Shown in pieces: positions 1 through 13,200 of a stretch of 64,000 bases of DNA. Source of the stretch: Hedera helix (lineage: Eukaryota; Streptophyta; Magnoliopsida; Apiales; Araliaceae); contig OX359280.1 of assembly GCA_947179155.2 (NCBI GenBank), positions 14,910,001 to 14,974,000 of the forward strand, written 5' to 3'. Position 1 is the first letter of the stretch; every line of letters starts with the position of its first letter. The translations under genes and the position numbers were made by a program. Below the pieces are notes generated by a model. That model did no database searches. It worked only from the letters and a program-made list of their open reading frames with translations, and was not told the DNA's origin.

Positions 1-627
1 AACTTGCTGAGCCGCTGTGCTCATTACTTGCTTAATAAATGTTTTTGCAGGAAAGAAATAAATTTCAAGAATTTCAGGTTATATAAAGACGGTTTACCAA
101 GGAAGGTTGTGACTGTTATTATATTTTAATATTATAATTCAATGTGAGAAATTTGTTAATTTACTGTGATAAATTGTATGTATATATAAGTTGAATCTGG
201 AAATGATAGAAGTTCAATTATGAACTGTGATGGATCAAGATAATTGTTACTATAGAAATTATTATATGTTTGATTACGAATGACGCAACAAGGAATATTT
301 ATATGAAAATAAATAATAGTAATTTTTAAATGATGAGCTTTATAATATGTATAAAAGAAAGAAAAAGTAAAGGTTGCGATCCAGGGACTAGGATCCAGAT
401 GTAAGGATTTTGAATATCCAAATATTTTAATACAATGATTGAGAAAAGTGAGAAAAGCGAAAAATTTATACCAAAAATTTGGCAATTGATGATTTTGAAA
501 TCAGTTAAGGGATCAGTTAAGGTGGTTAAAGATATATTAACGAACCGAAATTTGGACGTTAGGTAAATAATGGCTAATAATTATGAAAATTAAGGAATAA
601 AGAGGGTCGAATTTCGGGATCGTTACA
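1..627 (+). repeat. 3' part of an LTR (gypsy-like), truncated by window edge
   Basis: The first 50 bases hold a block, CTTGCTGAGC followed about 35 bases later by TTTTTGCAGG, that recurs at 46561-46610 and, inverted, at 50202-50254, both in LTR-like DNA. The stretch ends with GGGATCGTTACA at 616-627, like the 3' terminus of many plant gypsy LTRs. No gene is seen. The small minus-strand ORF at 156-485 is AT-rich with no recognisable domain and is not called. The LTR reading is an inference from the shared block and terminus. Confidence 0.4.
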
Positions 628-1349
628 CTCTTAAACTCTCCCAAGCTCACAAGCTCTCTATACTCGAGCTCTCACTTCTTTCTTCAACTCTCTCTCTCTC
701 TACAACTTGGGGTATCTAGCAAATGAACAAAACTCCTCCAAGTCTCTTGCCTCATTCTATTTATAGAAGTCTAGAAGTCTTACATTAACTCCCTAAATCT
801 CCCAACATTGGTGAATTAAATCTTAATACATGTTTACTATTCCCATGACTTAACCAAGTGATTGACTAGCTTGATTGACTAATGGATTGGCAATTTGATG
901 GACTAAGTGATTGACTAGAGTGGTTGGGTAGTTTGTGAGCAAAATACCAACACTTAACCCACATGTGGTTAACTCTGTAGCTCTCCATAAGACCTAGGGT
1001 TAAAGTACTACACTTAACCTTGGTCACTCAAATACTCAACCTTTGTTAAAGCTCATCTTATTTATATATTTACATATCTATACTTCTCCCAACAATTAAC
1101 CACAATGTGGTTAACTTACTAACACATCAAGTGACCTAAGGTTGATTAACTAAATCCAACCTCAGTTAAGTTAAAGCTTCTCATCCTTCAACAATTAACA
1201 AATGTTTGGTTAACTCTCACCAAATATGTATACATATTATATATGTCTACACATTCTCTACCAATTAACCTAAAGAAGGTAAATTCACATATTCAGTACC
1301 ACCCAGGATCTATTCACTAACTCCCTTGTAGTTAACTCTTTACAATCAA

Positions 1350-1395
<46 letters not shown>
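1350..1395. repeat. (TA)n microsatellite
   Basis: Uninterrupted TA dinucleotides with one TTT interruption near the end. Further TA runs lie at about 1768-1788. Confidence 0.9.
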
Positions 1396-1403
<8 letters not shown>

Positions 1404-1595
1404 TTACTAACACTTAACTCTAGCATTGGTTAAGGTTTTATTTTTATTACCACTTAGGGTTAACAACTAACCCAACAATGGCTTAGTTCTCTACAAACAT
1501 AAATCCATAAATTTAGGAAATTGACCATCTTGATTGACTAAGGTTGGTGAACCACCCATTGGTTAAGTATAAGTAACAAAAGCAAAACACCAACA

Positions 1596-1597
<2 letters not shown>

Positions 1598-1676
<79 letters not shown>
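1598..1676. repeat. Compound (GT)n(AT)n microsatellite
   Basis: About 28 bases of GT repeats pass directly into about 50 bases of AT repeats. Likely length-polymorphic. Confidence 0.9.
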
Positions 1677-1678
<2 letters not shown>

Positions 1679-3373
1679 TTCCAACAATTAACTTATATAA
1701 GGTTACTCTCTTCTAACAATTAACCCAAGGTGAAACTGTCAACCTAACCTTAGTTAATTCTCATCAAATATATATATATATATATATACACACACATTAT
1801 CACCAACAAATCAAATCCTATATCCACTTTTTAAGGAATGCGACATCTTGATTCACTAACATTTGACTTGGTGGGAGTAGGTGAGGGATTTAAGGAATTC
1901 TAAAGATTTCTTGCAAGCAACCTTAGTCAAAGTTTTTCATCATCTACCTATTAACTGATATATGGTTAACTTTCCATTAACATATACCCCATGGTTATAC
2001 AATACTCTACCTTAGTCTATCCTTTACATATATAATTGTATGTATCTTTATTTTTCATCAATTAACCAACATATGGTTAATTCTTTAACACTATTAGTGA
2101 CCTAGGGTTACTATATGAATCCTACCTTGGTCAAGGCTCACCAACCTTCACTAACTCCCTACTAGCTATCAATCATAGCCATCAAAAGTCTCTTACTTAT
2201 TATTAAATAGCTATACAAAAATAATTGCATATCTATTATATTCCTCCAACAATTAACCCAAGTAGGGTTAACATTTTCTATCAATTAACTCATTTAGAGT
2301 TAACTCTCTACAATTTCACCAATACTTAAAATTTTCCAACACATTGACCATCTAGTTGACTTTTAAATGTTCGAACTACTTAACTTACTTCCATTGGGCT
2401 CTTCATTTAAATTGTTTGGACTACCCAACACAACTCACACATATCTAATAACTTGAACAAAGTAATTAATTCAATTTGGACTACCACACCATTATATACA
2501 ATACTTGTCAACATAATTTAATTGAACTTATATTAATTACCTTTTAGACTATCAATTAACATAACACTTTGGCTCATTATTTAATTACACACCTTCATGT
2601 AAGTATTCTCATATTAGGCAAACACATATAATCCTTTTGGGCTAGTCCACTAGTATATAATTAAATTACTTGGACTATTCATAAAGCTTAATCCATAGAT
2701 TTATTTGAACTTCTTTCTAATTACCAACAAGATTTAAACAATTAAAATATTGTGTTTGTTTTAATCCATTATTGGACTCTATACTATAACTTGATAATTA
2801 AGTTAATTACTTAATTAATTAACTTCTTGTAATTGTCATCCTAGACAATCATTCTAGCTTTTCTATAACTTTAATTCATAACTCATATAATTAACCTAAT
2901 TAATTATATTTCATAACATTCCTTCTTGCACCATATTAAAACTAATTAATTTATTAGTTTTGTTGAATATTAATTTACTCAAATTCATATTTGGGTAAAA
3001 ATCACACTTTAGGTATATATGTATTTATATAACCACATTCACTTCTTAATTGAATTTATTTTCTTAGTAAATCTTTCACATGCATCATTATAATATTCTC
3101 ACATAAACTCTTTCGTTAAATAATCTTATCAAATTTTAAATGTATTATATTACCTTACATTTATTATACTTTCAAGTATACATATTAAACACTTACATGT
3201 TTTAAATTTTATAACTCGTATTTCTCACATTTAATCCCTAACAAATAAATTAGGTAAAATAAATGTTTACTCATTTTCTATACATATCACTTCTCCAACT
3301 CTAGGTTTTAAACCTTAACTTAAATTTGCGTTCGATTATATATCTAAATTTCACAAATATCTTGGATATTACA

Positions 3374-5100
3374 CTAACACTTACCGATGTTACCCCTATT
3401 TAAAGCCCAAGTTGAGAATGATAGTAGCTGAGTAGGTTGGACATACAAACTCTACCTAAATGTTCACATTCTACTGCAGTGCCTCCCACCCCAGATTCAC
3501 TTTGGGAGGATGCTCCTTACTGCAAAATCAATAGATGACATCCCATTTACTTCATTCCTAACAAATTATATTAGCACTCCAGGTTTATTAGGATATGAGT
3601 GGCTGTAATGATGGCTATAACTAATGATGGAAATGAAGGCAAGGACACGCCAAACGAACGTAGAGCCAAACACTGACCAAGCCCCTTCGACATCCAACCC
3701 TTCAGTCATGGAGTCTCAAAACTCATCGATCGTAAAACCGAACCAACCACACTTTCCAACTAAACCTAATTCCCTGATTCTAGAGTCTAAAAACTCTTGA
3801 TCACCGAACCACAAACCACAACAACTCCAAACTCTCCTAAGCCAAACTCATCAATCGCATAAACAAGTCAAAACTGAAACCCAAACATCATAAATTCCAA
3901 CAACTTCTACACCTACACCTAACCAAATACCTTTCACCTCACAAACATTTACAGACATACCATCAACTTCATAAACCTATACACAAAAAATTCCAAACCT
4001 AACACCTCCAACATTCCCAACACTCACAAAACTAGCTATGGTGATGAGAACACCTGCACAGAAGCTTCTACATCTAGTGTCTAATTCCTTAAGGGCACTT
4101 TAATAATTGTGATGTTGAATCACATAATCTAGAGTCAATGCCACCCCCAGAAAAATATAACTTGCCAAATTATTGGAAGACATTCAGAATGATTGTTTGG
4201 ATGGTCTCGAAGTCATCTCCAAGGCTTTAACAAACAAGATGAAAGACATGTATTGTGGCAGACACTGCTCCCAAGGAGATTGGTAATAAAGTGGCAAGTC
4301 ATCTCTCCAAATATTTGAAGTTTTTTAATACAGCTACCATGAATAGAGATGAGATATACCAAGAAATAATAAACAATCATGTCAATGCTATCATGGCTTT
4401 GCAGGACTCTACTTCTGCATCATTTTCTACAATGGTAAACAAACTAATCACCTTTGGTGATTGGTGTGGTGATTTGGCTCTGTATATCGAAGGAATAAAC
4501 ATTAGGGTTGATAAAATACCTTGTAAACAACCACCAACAAAAATTGAAAATGACCACAAATTTTTTAAGTTGAAGGATGAAGTCTCCACTTCTAAAGAGC
4601 AAATAAAAGAGTTAGTGGAAATAGTGCAGGCTCTTACCAAACTTACGAAAGACTTTCCCAATGATGCCAAAAAGGGAGAGAGGTGAAAGAAAACACATAA
4701 TGATCACAATGACTACCCTCCTCAACCTCAAAAACAATATACTCCTCAAGAAATACCTCTTCAACCTTGAGAATCACCATCCAACAAGGTTAGCCTTACT
4801 AGCTCATGCCTCTAAGGACCAAACGATTCTTTTTACACCAATTGAGCTCTATAAGGAGTGACTATGCATAGTGAGCCCTCTGTTAAAGCTTTCTTTGTTT
4901 GGCCCAAGAGAAAAACAAGACGAGTACAATCGTAGAATGGCATAATAAAGGCATGCTTAAAAACAAAGGATTGCGATGAAAGAACAATTCCCTCAAAGAG
5001 AAGGTAGCCTAAGTGACCCAGATATTCAAGCTATGACTACCCATTGTACCCAAGATAATCTAGGTTATTATATATATATTTGTAAAGTATAATATTATGT
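3374..5100 (+). pseudogene. Decayed 3' internal region of an older SIRE-type copia element (third-ORF remnant)
   Basis: The segment lies directly upstream of a polypurine tract and LTR start (5256-5270), so it should be the 3' internal part of an LTR element on the plus strand. The longest open stretch, 4255-4686 (143 codons, opening with GTG), encodes a hydrophilic, helix-forming protein ending in PNDAKKGER. It resembles the coiled-coil end of the third ORF in the intact element downstream (INDANKGEKK near 16310). The region before it (3600-4250) is rich in Pro/Thr/Ser codons and stops. Nothing recognisable was seen at 3374-3600. The link to the third ORF rests on position and weak similarity. 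Confidence 0.45.
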
Positions 5101-5797
5101 ATCTTGTAAGCACCTTACTTTAAATCAATAAAACCCATTGTTTTTGTTAGAATATACCGTTGCTTACAGTATAATATTGCATATATACTTTTTTATTATC
5201 TCTTGCATTAGAAATTGATATTTGATATAAATTACTGTTTTTGTCATCATCAAATAAAGGGAGATTGTTAATACTTACGATGAATTTTTTGTTATCCGTA
5301 TTTGATTTAATGATGACATTAATGTATATTTGCATCTTGTAAGCACCTTACTTTAAATTAATTAAACTCATGGTTTTTGCTAGAATATACCGTTGGTCAC
5401 AGTATAATAGTGCATATTTACTTTATATTATCTCTTGCATTTGAAATTGATATTTGATACAAATTACTGTTTTTGTCATCATCAAATAAAGGGAGATTGT
5501 TAGTACTTACGATGAATTTTTTGCTATCCGTGTTTGATTTGATGATGACATTAATGTATATTTGTATCTTGTAAGCACCTTACTTTAAATCAAAAAAACT
5601 CATGGTTTTTGCTAGAATATACCGTTGCTCATAGTATAATAGTGCATAATTACTTTATATTATCTCTTGCATTAGAAATTGATAGTTGATATAAATTACT
5701 GTTTTTGTCATCATCAAATAAAGGGAGATTGTTAGTACTTACAATGAATTTTTTGCTATCCATATTTGATTTGATGATGACATTAACATATATTTGT
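5101..5797 (+). repeat. Three tandem copies of a 232-bp unit spanning a PPT/LTR junction
   Basis: Units start at 5101, 5334 and 5566 with ATCTTGTAAGCACCTTACTT. Each contains GTCATCATCAAATAAAGGGA, a polypurine tract, followed by TGTTARTACTTAC, the LTR start, at 5266, 5498 and 5730. After the third copy the sequence continues as a single LTR. The unit therefore covers about 165 bp of pre-PPT internal DNA and the first 60-70 bp of the LTR. Confidence 0.85.
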
Positions 5798-6597
5798 AAA
5801 AGATAGCGTTTGTATAGTCTTTATTGAGATTGAAAAATTGATGTACAAGGACTTAGTTAGGGATTTAAATTGTTAGGTAGATCCATAATCATAGACCTAT
5901 GCATAGGAGTTCGTAGGGTAGTAACTTAAAGATCATGTAGCTAGAAGGCTAACTAAGCAAATATTCGATTATAAAGTTGTATGCCTAACGTAGAGCAGGT
6001 GAACTTTACAAAAGTAGTCTCTCAGTGAAGCCACTAAAGGATCGTATAAATAAAAATCATTTAGTGGGAGTCACTAAACTACATGAAGATTCAAATCGTA
6101 GAGTCTGTAGGTCTAACAAGTAATGGCAAGACTGTGATAGAGTCGTTGCAGTAAACATGTAAGACAAAATAGGCAAACTAGCTTTATGACAGCTAGTTGT
6201 TCAGTGCCAAGGACACATCGTTTTTTACTTCAACAAAGACACTGATGAATAGTGACATCTTATGGTACATCTAACAAAGTTTGAAGTCAAAAAAATCATC
6301 AAATGACAATGTCCTATAGGGAATTGAGCAACGGTAATAGTCTTACAGGCATAATTCCATCTAGGCTATAAAAGGATTGCTACTACAATATTGGAGACAG
6401 CTGAACAATCAATTAAAGCGCTCTAAAAGATCCATTCTATGATATGAGAAAAAAATTTGTTGCTAAGTCATACAGTTTAAGCTATCATTGACAACTTAGC
6501 AGCTCCTCAAACACTCAATCAATCTCAATGTTTAGTATTGATCTTAGTGATCAACATTTATACTAAGTCTTAGTGACTTATAGATTCTTAGTGAATG

Positions 6598-8190
6598 TGT
6601 TGAACATTGAATGATTAAATTTGATGATTAGAAATAATGTACAAGGGCTGTATTAGATAAGATCAAAGCTGTTAGGTTGATCTATTATTAATTGTATAAA
6701 AGTCTTGTGTGTTGTACTAAGACTTAGATAGATCAAAACTGTTAGGTTGATCTGTTGATGTAATAAAATGGTAGAAAGAACTCTAGGATTTGTGTCAAGG
6801 AAACTCTACGATTCGAACAGACTCTACGATTCGAACAGACTCTACGATTAAGGCAACCAATCGTAGAGTGGACTCTACGACTGTGATTCCAAAGACTCTA
6901 CGATCAAGTCAACCAATCGTAGAATGGACTCTACGATTGTGGTCCAGAAGACTCTACGACCAACCAGACTGTTCTTTCTGAGAAACCTTAAATTGGACTC
7001 TACGATCAACATTCTAACAGTTGAGTAAACTCTACGATGATCAGTAAGAGATGATCCTTTACAGATCATTCACGTAAGTAAGGATATTCGTAGAGTTGAT
7101 CATATAAGATCGTTGAGCAAAAAGGCAAGAGACATCACGTTTCTCAGATCAAGAGCCATTCTATTCAAGTATTTTAATCTTCATCAAAGTAACCAAAAAG
7201 GAAGCCTCTGCAAATCGATCAAGTCACAAAAGTCAGGAGTCTGACCCAAGCGCACTATGGAACAGAAAGAAGACTTTCAAGGCAGAAAAGTCAGAAGACT
7301 GTGTCCTATCAGACCTATAGTTTGGGAGGACCAAACGACTCTATAAGAGTTAGTGGAAACCTATGACTGACATATTTGTCCCAGAGGAAAAAGGAAAACA
7401 ACATTACATGGACTAATAGGTCAGATCAATTTATATCTCGTCAGAGCTTTAATGAGCTTTATTAATATAATACTCAGCAGCTCTCCTCTATGAGGTAACG
7501 GAAAGAAATACACGTTCAAACAGATGATCCAACGGAAAGAAATCTGAAGCCCTTACTTCTTAAATACGAAGATCAGCAGAAGAAAAGGAACAACTTCACA
7601 AAAAGAAAAACGCAAGAAGTGAAAAAGATTGAACTGATAAGAAAGCCTGCATTGCTACTAAACCCTTCAAACATTCAAGCTGATAAGCAACTTAGTAGCA
7701 CATCCAAATATACATCAATCCAGAAGAGTTCTCTATGAACTGGTATAAGCAAGTCTGTTAGACTTGAAGAATTCTTTGTGAGCTAGTGTAAGCAAGTTTG
7801 TTAGACTTGTAAAGTTCTTTGTGAACTAAAATCCCAAGACTGCGGGTCTTGAAGGAATCTTAGTGATTCAGTTATTGTAAAAGTATCCTTAGTGGACTTG
7901 CTGCTGAAAGAGCAGAACAGTGGAGTAGGAGTATTGTGTGCTCTGAACCACTTAAAACCCTGAGTCTCTCTCTTTGTGTCTTTCATTTGCTATATCTGTC
8001 ATATAATTGTTTGTTGAATTATTAATTTAACATTTCAAGAAAAGATTAACTAAATCATATTCCGCTGTGTTAAACTTCTGTTTAAGAATTAATCAAGTGA
8101 GATAATTTCAAAGAGAAGAAATTTTAAAAGAATCTATTCAACCCCCCCCCCCCCCCTTCTAGATTACTATCGTGTCATTGGGAACTAACA
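6598..8190 (+). repeat. 5' LTR of the SIRE-type element
   Basis: Starts TGTTGAACATTGAATG and ends CATTGGGAACTAACA, 1593 bp, with TGTT/AACA inverted ends. It carries many copies of ACTCTACGAT and its complement between 6798 and 7095 and a poly-C run near 8141-8156. It is 36 bp longer than the 3' LTR, mainly because of extra motif copies near 6818-6955. Confidence 0.93.
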
Positions 8191-8192
8191 AT

Positions 8193-8207
8193 TGGTATCA
8201 GAGCAGG
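8193..8207 (+). other. Primer binding site (initiator-Met tRNA type)
   Basis: TGGTATCAGAGCAGG begins two bases after the 5' LTR. This is the standard plant retrotransposon PBS, complementary to the 3' end of initiator methionine tRNA. Confidence 0.95.
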
Positions 8208-8245
8208 TTCTCACATCTAAAGCCTTACAAGCTTGAGTAGATCAA

Positions 8246-10201
8246 ATGGCACTCAACAAGAATGGATCGGAACTCAGTGGAGGTAACAGACCACCTATGT
8301 GTAATAAAGAAAAATTTGCTAACTGGAAAGTTCGTATGCAGGCTTACATGGATGCTATAGATAATGAACTGTTCGAGACAGTGATGAATGGGCCATTCAT
8401 ACCAATGAAGCTTGCACTATCAACTGAAGATCCAAGCAAGCTAATAGCAAAGAAAAGAGACGAATGGACAGACAATGAAAAGAAGGATGTTCAAAGAGAC
8501 AAAAGGGCTAAGAACATCTTGTTTCAATCTCTGGATGATGATCTATTTGAGAACGTTGTCAACTGCAAGACAGCTCAAGAAGTATGGCAAACTCTGTTGA
8601 TCATGCATGAAGGAACAGAAGAAGTTAGAGAAAATAAGCAATCACTGCTTGTTCAACAGTATGAGATGTTCACTCACATCTCTGGTGAAAACATTACAAC
8701 CACCTACGAGAGATTTAACTTGCTACTAAACTCTCTCAGATCTTATGGAAAAATCTATCCAAACAGAGATCTTATCATTAAATTCATGAGATCTATACCA
8801 AGCAAATGGGATGCCAAAACCACAGCCATCCGAGAGTCAAAGAACTTGCACGAAATGACTGTACAACAGTTATATGGAAATCTTCTCACCTATGAGTTGG
8901 AGCTAAATCAAAGAGCAGAAAATCTATCTGGTGAAAGAAAGAATGAGAAAAACATTGCTCTTAAAGCCTCAACCTCAACTCACAGAAGCAATCACAAGGA
9001 TATCTCTGACTCTGACAAAGATGAATCAAATGATGATGAAGGAGCTGTCATGCTAGTCAGACATTTTAAAAGATTCATCAACAGAAATAGATCTCAGAAG
9101 TTCAGAAGCAACAGCAGCAAAGAACAAGCAAATGACCTTTGCTACAATTGCAAGAAGCCAGGTCATTTCATTGCTAAATGTCCAAAACCATTGAGAGAAG
9201 AGGTGAAGAGGGACAAATCAAAAGCAAATCCAAAAAGAGAATTCAAAAGCTTCCACAAACAAAAGAAGAAGGACAAAAGCTTCATAGCTGAAGGCTCCTG
9301 GAGTGACTCAGAAGAAGAACTAAACTCTGAGTCAAGTGATGATGAAGAGCCACAGAAGGCCAATCTGTGCTTAATGGCAAATGAAGAAGGAAGCAGCAAA
9401 AAGGAATTCATCATAGATGAGGTATTTGATTTCTATTCTCCTGATTTAAGCATTGATGATCTTAGAGAAGGCATGCATGACTTAATGACAGAATTGCACA
9501 AATATATAAAATTGTTTAGAAGGTTATCTAAAGATTACTCTCATCTAAAAGAAGATAAAGAAAAAATAAGCATGGAATTAGAAGCCTCAGTTCAAACTGC
9601 AAAACTTTACTCTAATCTTGAAACTGAGAATAAAAGACTAAAAGAGATAAATGAGTTGAGCACGTATAAAGAATCCTCACTAGTCTCCAAGATTCAGGAA
9701 CTAGAAAATACTATTTCTATGTGGAACAAGTCTAGTTCGTCTATGGACACCCTGATCTCAAGTCAAAGAGATGTGACTGATAGATCAGGATTGGGATTTG
9801 AGAATTTATTCTCAGAACCCAATATGGAGAAGTCAAAGGAAATAAATGAAGGCAAATCCTTTAATTTCAATAAAGGAATTGTGTTCATCAAATCCTTAGA
9901 TTCTACCACCCATCCACATTCTGCTAAACCTACAATCAGTTTTAACAAAACTCACACAGGTCTTGGATTCAGAAAATTGAAAAATAAGTCAAGCAAAACT
10001 CACTCTACGAATCATGAGAATCGTAGAGTTGTATGGAAGCAGAATGTAGATCAGCAAAAGACTATGAGAAATCATAATCCATACAAGTCCTGGACGAACA
10101 AAAAGTCACAAATACACACATATCATTATCAATATCATATTAATCATAGGCATCCTCATAAAAATGATAAATATTTGTTAAGATATCATAGAAGGCAATG
10201 A
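8246..10201 (+). CDS. Copia Gag polyprotein
   Basis: The 651-codon ORF starts ATGGCACTCAACAAG 56 bp after the LTR. Residues 1 to about 230 form the helical copia capsid domain (UBN2/DUF4219-like, with the typical NWKVRMQAYMDA near the start). A CCHC zinc knuckle, CYNCKKPGHFIAKC, lies near residues 299-312 and would bind element RNA. It is followed by an acidic Ser/Asp/Glu stretch and a predicted coiled coil (about 400-500). The last part is Ser/Thr/His-rich and contains ACTCTACGA...TCGTAGAGT at about 10002-10028. The ORF ends at TGA, but the same frame goes on for 24 codons with two WVPK phrases (10220-10273) before a second TGA. Forms virus-like particles in the cytoplasm. Confidence 0.93.
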   Translation: MALNKNGSELSGGNRPPMCNKEKFANWKVRMQAYMDAIDNELFETVMNGPFIPMKLALSTEDPSKLIAKKRDEWTDNEKKDVQRDKRAKNILFQSLDDDLFENVVNCKTAQEVWQTLLIMHEGTEEVRENKQSLLVQQYEMFTHISGENITTTYERFNLLLNSLRSYGKIYPNRDLIIKFMRSIPSKWDAKTTAIRESKNLHEMTVQQLYGNLLTYELELNQRAENLSGERKNEKNIALKASTSTHRSNHKDISDSDKDESNDDEGAVMLVRHFKRFINRNRSQKFRSNSSKEQANDLCYNCKKPGHFIAKCPKPLREEVKRDKSKANPKREFKSFHKQKKKDKSFIAEGSWSDSEEELNSESSDDEEPQKANLCLMANEEGSSKKEFIIDEVFDFYSPDLSIDDLREGMHDLMTELHKYIKLFRRLSKDYSHLKEDKEKISMELEASVQTAKLYSNLETENKRLKEINELSTYKESSLVSKIQELENTISMWNKSSSSMDTLISSQRDVTDRSGLGFENLFSEPNMEKSKEINEGKSFNFNKGIVFIKSLDSTTHPHSAKPTISFNKTHTGLGFRKLKNKSSKTHSTNHENRRVVWKQNVDQQKTMRNHNPYKSWTNKKSQIHTYHYQYHINHRHPHKNDKYLLRYHRRQ

Positions 10202-10289
10202 TCTAAAATCAAACAGATTTGGGTCCCAAAAGGTACTAACAAAGCAGGACCCAAACAGATATGGGTACCAAAATGAAGATTGATTTGTT

Positions 10290-13200
10290 ATGCAGGTAAA
10301 GAGATCCATCTGGTATCTTGACAGTGGATGCTCACGGCACATGACAGGAGATAAGGCTCTTCTATCAGAGTTTAAAGAAAAAGATGGACCTACTGTTATA
10401 TTTGGAGACAACAACTCAGGGAAAACTAGGGGTTATGGCTCAACTGGGAATGGTGCAATATCTTTCAGTAAAGTGGCATATGTTGAGGGACTAAAGCACA
10501 ACTTGCTAAGTATAAGTCAGCTCTGTGACAAAGGACATCAAGTCACCTTCCTCAACAACCAATGCCAAGTTAGAGACTTGAAAACTAATTCTCTAAAGCT
10601 AGAAGGAGTTCGAGAAGGAAATGTCTATGTGGTCAATCTTGCTAAATTAAGTTCAGAACAAACTGTTTGTTTTCTTGCTAAAGCCTCTGAAGATATGTGC
10701 TGGCTCTGGCATAGGAGGTTATCACATCTTAACTTCAAGAGCATTTCAAAGCTTGCCTCCAAAGATCTAGTAAAAGGATTGCCAAAGTTAAACTTCGTTA
10801 AAGAAAAGCCCTGCAAAGCTTGTCAGTTTGGAAAGCAAACAAAGACGTCATTCCAAAGCAAAACAACAAACTCAAATGATAGAGCACTTCAACTACTTCA
10901 CATGGATTTATTCGGTCCAGTATCTACGACCAGCCTCGGAGGAAAGAGATACTCTCTAGTTGTAGTTGATGACTACTCCAGATATACATGGGTATTCTTT
11001 CTAAGCTCTAAAGATGAAACTATTTCACATCTCATCAAACTCTTCAGACTGATCATGAATGAAAAGGGAGAAAAGATCAAGGCCATTAGAAGTGATCATG
11101 GACGAGAATTTGATTTCTCATAAATGGACTTGTTTTGTGAAGAAAATGGAATAAATCACAACTTCTCAGCCCCAAGAACTCTTCAGCAAAATGGAGTAGC
11201 AGAAAGGAAGAATAGAACTCTCATTGAAGCAGGAAGAACCCTCTTAGCAGCAGCTTCTCTCCCTGAATATTTCTGGGCTGAAGCCATCAGTGTTGCATGT
11301 TATACTCAAAACAGGTCACTCATACACTCAACATTGAAGAAAACTCCGTACGAATTATGGAAAGGAAGAAAGCCAAATATAAGTTATTTTCATGCCTTTG
11401 GTTGCCTATGTTACATACTCAACAATGGCAAGAAGCATCTAACCAAATTCCAGCCAAAATCAGATGAAAGAATCTTTCTTGGTTATGCAACAGATAGCAG
11501 AGCATTTAGAATGTTCAACAAGGAGTCACTAACTGTTGAAATCTCCATCCACGTCACATTCGATGAATCAGATCCTGAAAAGAAAAGATTACCTTTCAAC
11601 GAGTCGGCAGACACAAGCTCAACGATCGAAGAACTCAAAATCGTAGAGTCCGACTCTACGACCATGGAACCAGCGACAGAAATCGTTGAGCTAGGAGAGG
11701 AAATCGTAGAGCACACCACACCAGAAACTGGAACTCTACGATCAGAACCAGAAGCTGATTTAGAGGAACTCAGACAAGAGGGCACCAGAACAGACGTTCC
11801 TAGCAGAATAAAATGGACCAAAGATCACACTCAAGATCTTATTATTGGAGATCCAAACACTGGAATCAAGACTAGATCTGCAACCTCTAATGAATGCTTT
11901 TACCTAAGCTTTCTCTCTCAAGAAGAACCCAAGAAGATTGAAGAGGCCTTAAAAGATTCAAGTTGGATAGAGGTCATGCAAGAGGAGCTAAATCAATTTG
12001 AAAGAAGCAAGGTCTGGAGATTAGTAGCCAGGCCTCTGCATAAACCTGTCATTGGCACCAAATGGGTTTTCAGAAACAAGATGGATGAAAATGGTGTGAT
12101 AACAAGGAACAAAGCAAGACTAGTGGCCAAAGGTTATTCTCAAGAAGAAGGAATTGACTACGATGAAACATTTGCTCCAGTTGCCAGGTTGGAAGCCATA
12201 AGGATCTTCCTTGCCCATGCTGCTCACATGAAGTTCAAGGTCTTCCAAATGGATGTCAAGAGTGCTTTTCTAAATGGGGAACTCCAAGAAGAAGTCTACG
12301 TGGAACAACCTCCAGGTTTCATCAATCCAACTTTTTCAAATTATGTCTATAAATTAGATAAAGCACTATATGGTCTAAAACAAGCACCTAGAGCATGGTA
12401 TGAAACATTTACTAACTTTCTCATTGAAAAGGGATTTACTAGAGGAAGAATTGATACTACCCTATTTTTGAGAAAACATAAGGATAAGACACTGCTAGTT
12501 CAAATTTATGTAGATGATATCATATTTGGTTCCTCTGATGAAAAATTATGTGAAAGATTTGCCAAGCTTATGCAGAGCAAATTTGAAATGAGCCTAATGG
12601 GAGAACTCAACTTCTTCCTTGGACTACAAGTGAAGCAGTCAGAAGAAGGCATATTCATTAATCAAGCCAAATATATCAAAGACTTATTAAAAAAATATGG
12701 CATGGAATCTGCATCTATCATGAAGACTCCTATGCCACCTGCCACCAAGCTTGACAAAGATGAAAATGGTAAATCCACTGAAATCACTCAGTACAGAGGT
12801 ATGATAGGTTCACTATTATATCTTATTGCGAGTCGACCAGATATAATGTTTGCTACATGTATATGTGCTAGATTTCAGGCTAACCCCAAAGAGTCACATC
12901 TATTAGCTGTGAAAAGAATTTTCAAGTATCTTAAAGGAACTCCAAATCTAGGATTATGGTATCCCAAGGAGTCCTCCTTTGATCTTGTGGGATACTCAGA
13001 TGCTGACTATGCAGGATGCAAAATAGACAGAAAAAGCACAAGTGGAACTTGCCAGATGCTTGGCAACAGACTTGTTTCTTGGTTTAGTAAAAAGCAGAAC
13101 TCAGTATCGACATCTACTGCAGAAGCTGAATATATAGCCGCAGGCAGTTGCTGTGCACAAATCCTATGGATGAAGACTCAGCTTGCAGACTATGGGTTTG

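Larger units (their letters stand above)
628..3373 (-). repeat. AT-rich repetitive region, probably an inverted LTR-like sequence
   Basis: No coding sequence is visible. On the minus strand the segment starts with TGTAATATCC (3373 downward), typical of gypsy LTR starts, and has a TATA-like TATAAATAG at 757-765 followed by a purine-rich leader, as in an LTR U3/R region. Between about 800 and 2350 short pairs of AATTAACC and GGTTAAC recur every few tens of bases, so the segment probably grew by local duplication. No matching TSD was found for the whole segment, so the boundaries are uncertain. Confidence 0.35.

Noticed and set aside
7801..7986. Minus-strand 61-codon ORF in the SIRE LTR, also at 17996-18181
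   Set aside because: LTR sequence; the duplicate reflects the two LTRs.
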